A DNA stretch of 21,686 nt from an uncultured Eubacteriales bacterium. GTDB taxonomy: Bacteria; Bacillota; Clostridia; Lachnospirales; Anaerotignaceae. The position numbers were made by a program, and so were the translations under genes. Of the stretch, positions 6,992 to 14,700 are shown piece after piece (positions within the stretch are counted from its first letter, which is position 1; every line of letters starts with the position of its first letter). The notes under the pieces are model-generated. The model had not been told where the DNA came from. It searched no databases and worked only from the letters and a program-made list of their open reading frames with translations. The stretch is from NCBI GenBank assembly GCA_900546215.1, contig URCD01000032.1, positions 1-21,686 of the forward strand. Reading direction: 5' to 3'.

Positions 6992-7700
6992 AATTGCTGA
7001 ATTTTTTTGCCTTTTCTCTATAAAACTCAATTGCTTCTTTGTACTCGTTTCCGTTAAGTATCTTATGGCCTTCCTCACTTATGGAGTAGACACCTTTAGA
7101 CACCTTTATAAACCAGCCGTAGAAGTTTCTGCTTACTATATTTCCGGCATAGACCTCGTTTAAAATTTTGTTAATCTGAGCTGGACTTACTTCTCCAAAG
7201 GCCTCAGCAAGACAAAGAATGTATATACTTTTTTCTCTGTATGCTGTAAGTATTTTAGTTTTTGTAACACCGCCTGTATTAACATGCAAATTTCTATCAG
7301 CTATTTCTTTATTAAGCGAAGCCCGTTTTACGGAGCTTTTAGGCTTCGCGTTGCCGGCAGGAGCTGAGACAACATCCACTGTTTTAAGTTCGCTGTCAAG
7401 AGCGACGGTTATTATTCCAATGTCCAGTCGTTTCATTAGCTTAATCATGCTGTTCCATTGAGAACCTTTAGCGCATTTTGGGCGGGGGATAACAACATAC
7501 ACTAGATCAGTCATAGACTGCCTTTCAATTGCTTGATAAACAAGTTTAAGACAAAAACTTTTTTTCAGTTCGGCTACTATAGTCTCTCCATCTCTTTTAG
7601 CTACGAGATCACATGATTTTACCTCAGCCTGTACATCATAGCCGAGTGAAGTAAAATATTTGCACACAGGAGCATATAAGTCTGATTCTTTAAAGTCCAT
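6990..7700 (-). CDS. DUF2161 protein with PD-(D/E)xK nuclease-like domain
   Basis: A 236-residue protein. The first 110 residues look like a PD-(D/E)xK nuclease fold: after a helix and the GYDVQAEV strand come Asp31 (SCDLVAK) and the E44-L-K46 motif (TIVAELKKS), then KLVYQAIERQ and the DLVYVVIPRP strand. A Lys-rich linker (about 115-145) leads to a winged-helix-like C-terminal part (about 146-236). The family is annotated only as a putative phosphodiesterase; a nucleic acid substrate is likely but not shown. The core catalytic residues are present. ATG 7700 is one base after the stop of the M24 peptidase gene and has only a weak SD, suggesting translational coupling. No methyltransferase or restriction partner is nearby. 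Confidence 0.85.
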   Translation of the reverse strand: MDFKESDLYAPVCKYFTSLGYDVQAEVKSCDLVAKRDGETIVAELKKSFCLKLVYQAIERQSMTDLVYVVIPRPKCAKGSQWNSMIKLMKRLDIGIITVALDSELKTVDVVSAPAGNAKPKSSVKRASLNKEIADRNLHVNTGGVTKTKILTAYREKSIYILCLAEAFGEVSPAQINKILNEVYAGNIVSRNFYGWFIKVSKGVYSISEEGHKILNGNEYKEAIEFYREKAKKFSN

Positions 7701-7701
7701 G

Positions 7702-8946
7702 TTATTTACCCATAAATTTTTCTATCTCATCAGTTGTTTTCATGAAGCCGTCAGAAAGAAGCTCACAGCCTGTATCGGTAACAAGGGCATCGTCCTCTAT
7801 TCGTATTCCTATTCCATATTCCTCAATATAAAGTCCGGGCTCAACAGTAAGCACCATTCCAGGCTCAAGCTTTCTGTCTCCGTATCTTCCTATATCATGT
7901 GTTTCAGCGCCAAGATAATGGCTTACCCCATGATAGTAATATTTAGAGACATCATCAGGCGTTTCGGCCAAACCAATTTTATTGAGCTTTTCAAAATAAT
8001 GTTCTCTGAGTACTTCATTCAGCCTTGAAAATTTAATTCCGGGCTTAATTGTGTCAATAACCTTTTGCTGCCCTGAAAGAACTATATCGTATATTTGCTT
8101 TTGCTGTTCAGTAAATTTTCCGTTAACGGGAAATGTTCTGGTAATATCTCCGTTATACCAGCAAACCTGAGCTCCGCAGTCGACTAAAACCAAATCACCG
8201 TCTTCAGCTACGGCGTTATTTTCATTATAATGAAGAATTGTTCCTCTCTTACCTGACGCGGTAATTGTCTTAAAGGCTTTATCCCTTACACCATTTTTTG
8301 TCAAAACATAATCAAAATATGCCTCAAGCTCGTATTCGAACATACCGCCACGGGCATTTCTCATCATTTCAGTAAGACCATCAGTGGTTATTTTGATTGC
8401 TTTTCTCATGAGGTCAAGCTCATACGGCTCCTTAATAACCCTTAGGTCTGCAAAGAAGGGATATGCGTCTATCATATCAATAACAGGATATTTTTTTCTG
8501 ATCTCCCAAGCAAATTTAAGTCCTTCTGTATCTGCCGCATTCCAATCTCTATCTTCTAAATCAATATATATATGTTTTATATTATTTTTGAAAATTGTCT
8601 CGGAAATATCCTCATAGAACTTATCTGTATACGAAATACTATTAATTCCGGATTGTTCAGAGGCTTCCTCAGGCGTAATATTGGCTCCTACCCATTTAGC
8701 CAGATATCCGTTGTCTCTTTCAATATAGAGAGTTACTTCTTCATCGGTTTCTGTTTTTATAAATACAATTACCTCATTTTCTTTATCAATACCACTTACA
8801 TAGTAAAAATTCCTATCTGGTGAAAACTGGTATTTTTCATCGCCCCTTTTATACGGCGCATGCCCTGCGAAAAGAACTAATACGGAATTATTAAGCATTC
8901 TTTTAAAAACCTTGCGGCGGTTATTAATTACAAAATCCTTTAACAT
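7702..8946 (-). CDS. pepP: Xaa-Pro aminopeptidase (M24B family)
   Basis: A 414-residue metallopeptidase that releases an N-terminal residue before proline. An aminopeptidase-P N-terminal domain (about 1-135; FAGHAPYKRGDEKYQF) precedes the pita-bread catalytic domain. Its five metal ligands are all visible: Asp256 (LVDCGAQ), Asp267 (NGDITRTF), His343 (GVSHYLG), Glu369 (TVEPGLY) and Glu384 (IRIEDDA). No signal peptide is present, so it is cytoplasmic and probably serves peptide recycling. ATG 8946 has a perfect AAGGAGGT five bases upstream. It is transcribed from one half of a divergent promoter pair shared with the DUF362 gene and forms a unit with DUF2161. The symbol pepP is by family; substrate range is inferred. 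Confidence 0.93.
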   Translation of the reverse strand: MLKDFVINNRRKVFKRMLNNSVLVLFAGHAPYKRGDEKYQFSPDRNFYYVSGIDKENEVIVFIKTETDEEVTLYIERDNGYLAKWVGANITPEEASEQSGINSISYTDKFYEDISETIFKNNIKHIYIDLEDRDWNAADTEGLKFAWEIRKKYPVIDMIDAYPFFADLRVIKEPYELDLMRKAIKITTDGLTEMMRNARGGMFEYELEAYFDYVLTKNGVRDKAFKTITASGKRGTILHYNENNAVAEDGDLVLVDCGAQVCWYNGDITRTFPVNGKFTEQQKQIYDIVLSGQQKVIDTIKPGIKFSRLNEVLREHYFEKLNKIGLAETPDDVSKYYYHGVSHYLGAETHDIGRYGDRKLEPGMVLTVEPGLYIEEYGIGIRIEDDALVTDTGCELLSDGFMKTTDEIEKFMGK

Positions 8947-8978
8947 GTTAAACCTCCTTATTAGGAATATAAATAATA

Positions 8979-9006
8979 TTGATTATATCACAAAAACTGT
9001 TATAAT
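8979..9006 (+). promoter_or_regulatory. Sigma-A promoter of the DUF362 gene
   Basis: TTGATT (8979-8984) and TATAAT (9001-9006), 16 bp apart. Its -35 overlaps the -10 of the leftward promoter and the reverse, because TTGATTATA and TATAATCAA are inverted copies. The predicted start near 9013 leaves a leader of about 16 bases that contains the GGAG SD. Confidence 0.7.
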
Positions 9007-9009
9007 CAA
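8982..9009 (-). promoter_or_regulatory. Sigma-A promoter of the M24 peptidase gene
   Basis: On the minus strand, TTGATT (9009-9004) and TATAAT (8987-8982) are 16 bp apart, with TG before the -10 (TGATATAAT). It overlaps the oppositely directed promoter at 8979-9006. Confidence 0.75.
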
Positions 9010-9028
9010 CAGAATGGAGTGTGATTAA

Positions 9029-10174
9029 ATGTTTGATATTTCCATTTATAAATGTGACAGCTATGAGTATGATGAAGTGAAACATATATTGAAGAAGGAA
9101 ATAGATGATTTAGGAGGAATTAAGAAATTTATATCAAAAGGCGAGAGAGTGGTTATAAAGCCTAATCTGGTAATGAAAAAAGCTCCGGAGGAAGCGGCAA
9201 CAACTCATCCAAGCCTTGTCAGGGCAGCTGCGGAATTAGTAATTGAAGCCGGCGGTGAGGCAGTAATAGCGGAAAGCCCGGGAGGGCCGTTTAACGAAAT
9301 GCTTTTGAAGTCACTATACAGGACATGTGGTATGACACAGGCCTCAGAGCTTTCGGGAGCAGAGCTAAACTATAATACTTCAGCAATGGAGTTATCTAAC
9401 CCTGATGGAAAACTGCTTAAAAAGGTTACTGTAGTTCAAGAGATAATCAAGGCTGATAAGATAATAAACATATGCAAGCTTAAAACACATGGAATGGCAA
9501 AAATGACAGGAGCAGTTAAAAACCTTTTCGGAATTGTCCCAGGCACTATGAAAGCAGAGTATCATCTTAACCGGCCAAATATTTCTGATTTTGCGAATGC
9601 GCTTATAGATATATGTCTGCTAGCAAAGCCGGTGCTTAATATAACAGACGCTGTAGACTGCATGGAGGGAAATGGACCAACGGGTGGAACTCCAAGACAT
9701 GTGGGCGCAATAATGACTTCCACGGATCCTTTTGCATCAGATATTGCTTCAGCTGGTATTTTAAATATTGATCCAGATACCGTACCTGTATGTGCTGAGG
9801 CTATCAAAAGATGTCTTGGGCCTGAAAATATAAATGAAATAAATTTCATAGGGGATAATATAGATGATATTGCCATAAAAGACTTTATTGTGCCTATGAC
9901 TAAGCCTATTAATGTAACCGAAAGCCTGCCTAAACCGCTGTATAAACTCGTAAATGATATATTACAGCCATATCCGTACTTTAAAAAGGAAATTTGTATT
10001 AGCTGCGGAAGATGCGTGTCTAATTGTCCGCCTAAAGCATTGGAAATTCAGAATAAAAAACCAAATCTAGTAAAATATAAATGTATCAGATGCTTTTGCT
10101 GCCAGGAGCTTTGCCCTGCTGTGGCAATTGAAATTAAAAGACCCATTCTGTATAGAGTTTTTTCTTCACTATAA
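9029..10174 (+). CDS. DUF362 domain protein with C-terminal two-cluster [4Fe-4S] ferredoxin domain
   Basis: A 381-residue protein. Residues about 1-290 form a DUF362 domain (VVIKPNLVMKKAPEEAATTHP, INICKLKTHGMAKMTGAVKNLFG and the DAVDCMEGNGPTGG segment). The end holds two Cx2Cx2Cx3CP motifs, at residues 323-334 (CISCGRCVSNCP) and 352-363 (CIRCFCCQELCP), expected to bind two [4Fe-4S] clusters. There is no signal peptide, so it is a cytoplasmic, oxygen-sensitive redox protein. DUF362 proteins have no agreed reaction. ATG 9029 is supported by GGAG nine bases upstream and by the promoter just before it. It is followed by ridA after about 107 AT-rich bases without a clear terminator, so readthrough into ridA is possible. 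Confidence 0.88.
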   Translation: MFDISIYKCDSYEYDEVKHILKKEIDDLGGIKKFISKGERVVIKPNLVMKKAPEEAATTHPSLVRAAAELVIEAGGEAVIAESPGGPFNEMLLKSLYRTCGMTQASELSGAELNYNTSAMELSNPDGKLLKKVTVVQEIIKADKIINICKLKTHGMAKMTGAVKNLFGIVPGTMKAEYHLNRPNISDFANALIDICLLAKPVLNITDAVDCMEGNGPTGGTPRHVGAIMTSTDPFASDIASAGILNIDPDTVPVCAEAIKRCLGPENINEINFIGDNIDDIAIKDFIVPMTKPINVTESLPKPLYKLVNDILQPYPYFKKEICISCGRCVSNCPPKALEIQNKKPNLVKYKCIRCFCCQELCPAVAIEIKRPILYRVFSSL

Positions 10175-10281
10175 AAATATAATATGGTTAACGAAATTTT
10201 ATTGACTTAATTAAATTTCAGTGTTAATCTAATGTTAGTATATAATATAAAATTTAAATATAATTACGGAGGTATAAAATT

Positions 10282-10653
10282 ATGAAATTTACATCAACAC
10301 CTAAAGCTCCCGCAGCAATTGGACCTTATTCACAGGCAGTTTCAGTAAACGGATTATTATTCACATCCGGACAGGTTGCCTTTGACCCTGCTACTGGAGA
10401 AATAGTTGGAACAACAATTGAAGCTCAGGCTGATCAGGTTTGCAAAAACCTCGGCGCTATTCTTGAAGAAAATGGACTCAACTTTACAAATGTTGTAAAA
10501 ACAACATGCTTCCTTGCTGATATGGGAGACTTTGCAGCATTCAACGAAGTATATGGCAAATATTTCACAGGAAAACCCGCACGCTCATGTGTAGCGGTTA
10601 AGACTCTTCCTAGAAATGTTCTTTGTGAAGTTGAACTTATAGCTGAGATGTAA
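10282..10653 (+). CDS. ridA: RidA family reactive enamine/imine deaminase
   Basis: RidA hydrolyses reactive 2-aminoacrylate and related enamines from PLP enzymes, releasing keto acids and ammonia and protecting metabolism. The 123 residues match the family length. Landmarks are the N-terminal PAAIGPYSQAV, the GLLFTSGQVAFDPATGE strand pair, the conserved arginine in PARSCVAV, and the C-terminal PRNVLCEVELIAEM with its catalytic-site Glu. A strong SD (GGAGG, 10269-10273) precedes ATG 10282. A TATAAT at 10241-10246 lies upstream, but with only a weak -35 at 18-19 bp, so a dedicated promoter is unsure. It converges on a YheO/DauR-like regulator across a terminator. Confidence 0.95.
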   Translation: MKFTSTPKAPAAIGPYSQAVSVNGLLFTSGQVAFDPATGEIVGTTIEAQADQVCKNLGAILEENGLNFTNVVKTTCFLADMGDFAAFNEVYGKYFTGKPARSCVAVKTLPRNVLCEVELIAEM

Positions 10654-10672
10654 TTTATTAATACGAAGCTTA

Positions 10673-10712
10673 AAAGAGGCAGTTTCAATTTATTGAAACT
10701 GCCTCTTTATTA
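10673..10712. terminator. Strong terminator between ridA and the YheO-like regulator
   Basis: A 17-bp perfect inverted repeat (arms 10673-10689 and 10692-10708) followed by a T-rich run on the plus strand. A shorter T run on the minus strand could also end the convergent regulator gene. Confidence 0.9.
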
Positions 10713-10716
10713 TTAT

Positions 10717-11388
10717 TTATTTTTTATTAAGGTTTTTAAAGTTTCTTATGTGCATATAAACTGTATTCTTAGATATGCCTAGCAATGCTGCAACCTTCAC
10801 AACAGAATCCTTCATATTGAATATTCCGTCGGAATAGAGCGAAAATATAATTTCCCTGTTGCGGTTAACAGCCTGAATACTTCTGTCGGCAAATACGCGG
10901 TCTCTGGCAGCCGTAAGTTTTTCCGAAATAAGCTCGTCAACATTCTCAGCAAGAGTTTCGTTGATAACATTTTCCTTTTGTGCAGACTCCGGATTAATTG
11001 AGTTAATGAATGAATAAAGAGGAGAGTCCATATATAAATTTATGCAGAGCATTCCAATAACCTTGCCATGCTTGCCTTTAATTGCATTTGTGCATGACTT
11101 AAGGGGCTTGCCGGCATTATTTTTATTATAATAAGTAATGTATCTGAAGTCGGGGTTTTTCTTTATATCATAAAGCATTTTTAACCCAAAATCGGTTATC
11201 GGCGAGCCTTCTTTTCTGCCGGAATGACTGTGTACAATTTTAATTACAGAATGGTCAAAGCTTGCAAAGCTATGTACAACCAATTCATAGCAGCTGCCAA
11301 GATATTCACCTAGACCTTCGGCAAGATCGCAGTATTCTTCAAGTATAAGTTTATCAAATTCTGTAAGTGTGACAGGTAAATGCTCCAT
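10717..11388 (-). CDS. YheO/DauR-like transcriptional regulator (PAS-like sensor plus HTH)
   Basis: A 223-residue protein. The first part, about residues 10-125, is a YheO-type PAS-like domain (EYLGSCYELVVHSFASFDHSVIKI, SPITDFGLKML, GMLCINLYMD). A helical connector follows. The last 45 residues form a helix-turn-helix (VVKVAALLGISKNTVYMHIRNF). Such proteins sense small molecules; DauR represses D-arginine use, but most members have no known ligand. ATG 11388 has an AGGGG SD about eight bases upstream. It is convergent with ridA and divergent from the giant activase gene, so either may be a target; that is inference. A sigma-A promoter at 11491-11519 gives it a leader of about 95 bases containing repeated ATTCAT half-sites. 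Confidence 0.85.
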   Translation of the reverse strand: MEHLPVTLTEFDKLILEEYCDLAEGLGEYLGSCYELVVHSFASFDHSVIKIVHSHSGRKEGSPITDFGLKMLYDIKKNPDFRYITYYNKNNAGKPLKSCTNAIKGKHGKVIGMLCINLYMDSPLYSFINSINPESAQKENVINETLAENVDELISEKLTAARDRVFADRSIQAVNRNREIIFSLYSDGIFNMKDSVVKVAALLGISKNTVYMHIRNFKNLNKK

Positions 11389-11490
11389 AATATATCCCCT
11401 TTGCAGTAAATATCACATTCATACTATTTTAATTTGAAAACAATGAATGACATCCAGAAATTTGTTTATGTTCATACTTCTTACAGCAAT

Positions 11491-11519
11491 ATTATATAGT
11501 AAATTATTGAAATTGTCTA
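11491..11519 (-). promoter_or_regulatory. Sigma-A promoter of the YheO-like regulator
   Basis: On the minus strand, TAGACA (11519-11514) and TATAAT (11496-11491), exactly 17 bp apart. It predicts a start near 11484. Confidence 0.65.
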
Positions 11520-11593
11520 GTGGATAAAGACGGGACAGCTGAAAATGTGTTGTTATTTTGAATATTAAGCCATTTTTTACTATGATTTTTGTA

Positions 11594-11622
11594 TTGATAG
11601 TAGTTTTTGTCTAATGTATAAT
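11594..11622 (+). promoter_or_regulatory. Sigma-A promoter of the activase gene
   Basis: TTGATA (11594-11599) and TATAAT (11617-11622), exactly 17 bp apart. It predicts a start near 11629 and a leader of about 110 bases. Confidence 0.7.
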
Positions 11623-11628
11623 TGTTCT

Positions 11629-11739
11629 GAATAACACTGCGCAGGCGGCATTTTAGCCGGCTGCAATTAATTAGACAGTTAGATTAATATAAATAGAATT
11701 ATTCCGGCAATATGTCGGAATTAATAATGAGGTGCAGTA
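11629..11739 (+). promoter_or_regulatory. Structured leader of the activase gene
   Basis: The leader, with the rest of the 351-base gap 11389-11739 holding no gene, contains two hairpins. The first, 11641-11664, has GCAGGCGGC against GCCGGCTGC (8 of 9 pairs, loop ATTTTA). The second, 11701-11721, has ATTCCGGCA against TGTCGGAAT (9 pairs with one G-U, loop ATA), ending a few bases before the GAGGTG SD. Neither is followed by a T run, so they are not simple terminators. I recognise no known riboswitch. Confidence 0.45.
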
Positions 11740-14700
11740 ATGAAGGACTTACTTAGAATGGGCATTGATATCGGCTCTACCACAGTTAAGGTGGTTATTA
11801 TAGACGATGGGAATACAATGCTTTTTGACAGATATGAAAGACACTATTCTGAAATACTTGATACAGTCAAAAGACTTGTAACTGAGGCATATTCACAGGT
11901 GGGCGACAGGCCGGTTGCCGCTATGATTACAGGAAGCGGCGGTGTCGCACTTTCCGAGGCAGTAGGAATTCCCTTTATACAGGAGGTTGTGGCCACAGCA
12001 AACGCCATTGAGGTTGCCGCTCCGGGAACGGACGTGGCAATAGAGCTTGGTGGCGAGGACGCAAAAATAATTTATTTTGAAGGCGGGAACGCGGAAGAAA
12101 GGATGAACGGAATTTGTGCCGGCGGTACGGGTTCCTTTATAGACCAGATGGCAAGTCTATTACAGACAGACGCGGGCGGATTAAATGAGCTTGCTAAAAG
12201 CCATAAGATAATCTATCCGATAGCGTCACGCTGCGGCGTTTTTGCTAAGACCGATATTCAGCCTCTTATTAATGAAGGAGCGGCTAAAGAGGACTTGGCG
12301 GCTTCTATTTTTCAGGCTGTTGTAAACCAGACAATAAGCGGACTTGCATGCGGAAAGCCAATAAGAGGCCGTGTTGCGTTTTTGGGCGGACCTCTTCATT
12401 TCCTTTCTGAGCTTAGGGAAAGATTTATCAAAACCTTAAAGCTGACCGACAAAACAGCCCTTATTCCTAAGAACTCACATCTTTTTGCAGCATTTGGCTC
12501 AGCCGTATCAGCTGATAAAGATACTGCTGAAAGCTTTTCTGAAATAATAGGGAATATTGGTAAAAATAATAAACTGGCAGTTGAAATTGCGAGACTTTCA
12601 CCGCTTTTTAAGGACAATAATGAATATGCGGAATTTGAGGAAAGACATAAAAAAGCCTCGGTTCCTAAAAGGGATTTAAGTACATATAAAGGAAATGCAT
12701 TCTTAGGAATAGATGCAGGCTCCACGACCACAAAAACAGCACTCGTGGCTGACGATGGCTCTCTGCTTTATTCATTTTATGCCAGCAATGAGGGAAACCC
12801 ACTCAGAGTTGTAATACAGTCGCTTAATGAGCTCTATGATATGATGCCTGAAGGCGTAAAAATTAAAAGTTCATGTGTAACTGGATACGGAGAGGGGCTT
12901 ATAAAGGAAGCTCTGATGATTGACCTGGGCTATATTGAAACAGTTGCCCACTATAAAGCAGCTGCGTTTTTCAAGCCTGATGTCGACTTTATCCTTGATA
13001 TTGGCGGACAGGATATGAAGTGTATCAGGATTAAGGATGGGGTAATCGAAAGCGTACTGCTTAATGAGGCATGCTCTTCTGGATGCGGTTCATTTATTGA
13101 GACGTTTGCAAAATCACTTAATTTTAGTGTTGAGGACTTTGCTAAAGAGGCTCTGTTTGCCGAAAATCCGATAGACCTTGGCTCCAGGTGTACTGTATTT
13201 ATGAACTCTAGGGTTAAACAGGCACAGAAAGAGGGAGCTAGTGTAAGCGATATTTCAGCCGGCCTTGCATACAGCGTTATAAAAAACGCACTACTTAAGG
13301 TTATCAAAATTTCCGACCCTAAGGCACTTGGCAAAAGTATAGTTGTTCAGGGCGGAACCTTTTATAATGACGCCGTATTAAAGAGCTTTGAGCTTATTTC
13401 AGAAAGGGAAGCTGTACGCCCTGATATTGCGGGGATAATGGGTGCTTTTGGCGCAGGACTTATAGCCAGAAACAAATTTAAGGAAGGCTATGAAACGACA
13501 TTGATTGGCAGAGAGGCAATGAACAGCCTTGAGATAAAAACAAATCTTGTCAGATGCGGAGGTTGTACGAATAACTGCCTTCTTACAATTAATAATTTCT
13601 CCGGGGGAAGAAGGTTTATTACCGGCAACCGATGTGAAAAGGGACTTGGCAGGGAAGCCTCTTCAAAGAATGTTCCCAACCTGTTTGACTATAAGTTACA
13701 CAGGCTTTTTGGCTACGAACCTCTTAATGAACAGGACGCAAAACGTGGAGTAATAGGAATTCCAAGGGTACTTAATATGTATGAGGACTATCCATTCTGG
13801 TTCACGTTTTTTACTGAGCTAGGCTATTCGGTTAGACTGTCTCCGGTTTCGTCAAAAAAGGTTTATGAGGCTGGTATGGAGTCGATTCCAAGCGAATCTG
13901 TATGCTATCCCGCTAAGCTTGCTCATGGACATATAATGAATTTAATTAGCGATGGAGTTAAAAGGATCTTTTATCCGGGTATACCTTATGAAAGAAAGGA
14001 TATTCAGGAGGCTGATAATAATTTCAACTGCCCTATAGTTGCCTCATATACGGAAAATATCAAAAATAATGTTGAGGACTTAAAGACAGAAGATATAGAA
14101 TTTATCAATCCATTCCTGTCTCTTGCTAATCCGGAGGTCATTAAAAAGAGAATGTCGGAGGAGCTTGGAAAATACGGAGTTCAAAAGGATGAAGTCTCAT
14201 CCGCTGTAGACAGGGGCTGGAATGAATGGACCAAGTTTAGGGAGGATATGCACAATAAGGGTGAGGAAACTCTTAAATATATAAAGGACCACAATATGAC
14301 GGGTATTGTTTTGGCAGGACGTCCATATCATGTTGATCCGGAAGTAAATCATGGAATACCAGAGCTTATTACAAGCTATAATATGGCTGTGCTTACTGAG
14401 GATTCAATATCTCATCTTGGACATGTTGAGCGCCCTCTTGTTGTGAGGGATCAGTGGGCATACCATTCAAGGCTTTACGAAGCTGCCGCATATACTAAAA
14501 CTAGGGATGACCTGGAACTTATCCAGCTTAACTCATTTGGCTGCGGGCTTGACGCTGTTACAACAGATGAGGTTAAGGACATCCTTGTAGCCGCTGGTAA
14601 AATATATACAACCTTAAAAATAGATGAAGTAAGCAATCTAGGTGCGGCGAGAATAAGGATTCGCTCTTTAATAGCAGCAATAGAGGACAGAAAAGAAAAG

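Noticed and set aside
7660..8028. Plus-strand open frame of 122 codons opposite the M24 peptidase gene
   Set aside because: Antisense to the C-terminal metal-binding region of the peptidase; no SD or recognisable domain.
10185..10250. TTGACT (10202-10207) with TATAAT (10241-10246) as a ridA promoter
   Set aside because: The hexamers are 33 bp apart, far outside the usable range; TATAAT may work only with a weak -35 or not at all.
11641..11664. The GC-rich hairpin in the activase leader as a terminator or attenuator
   Set aside because: No T run follows the stem on the plus strand, so simple termination is unlikely; it is kept as a structured-leader element.
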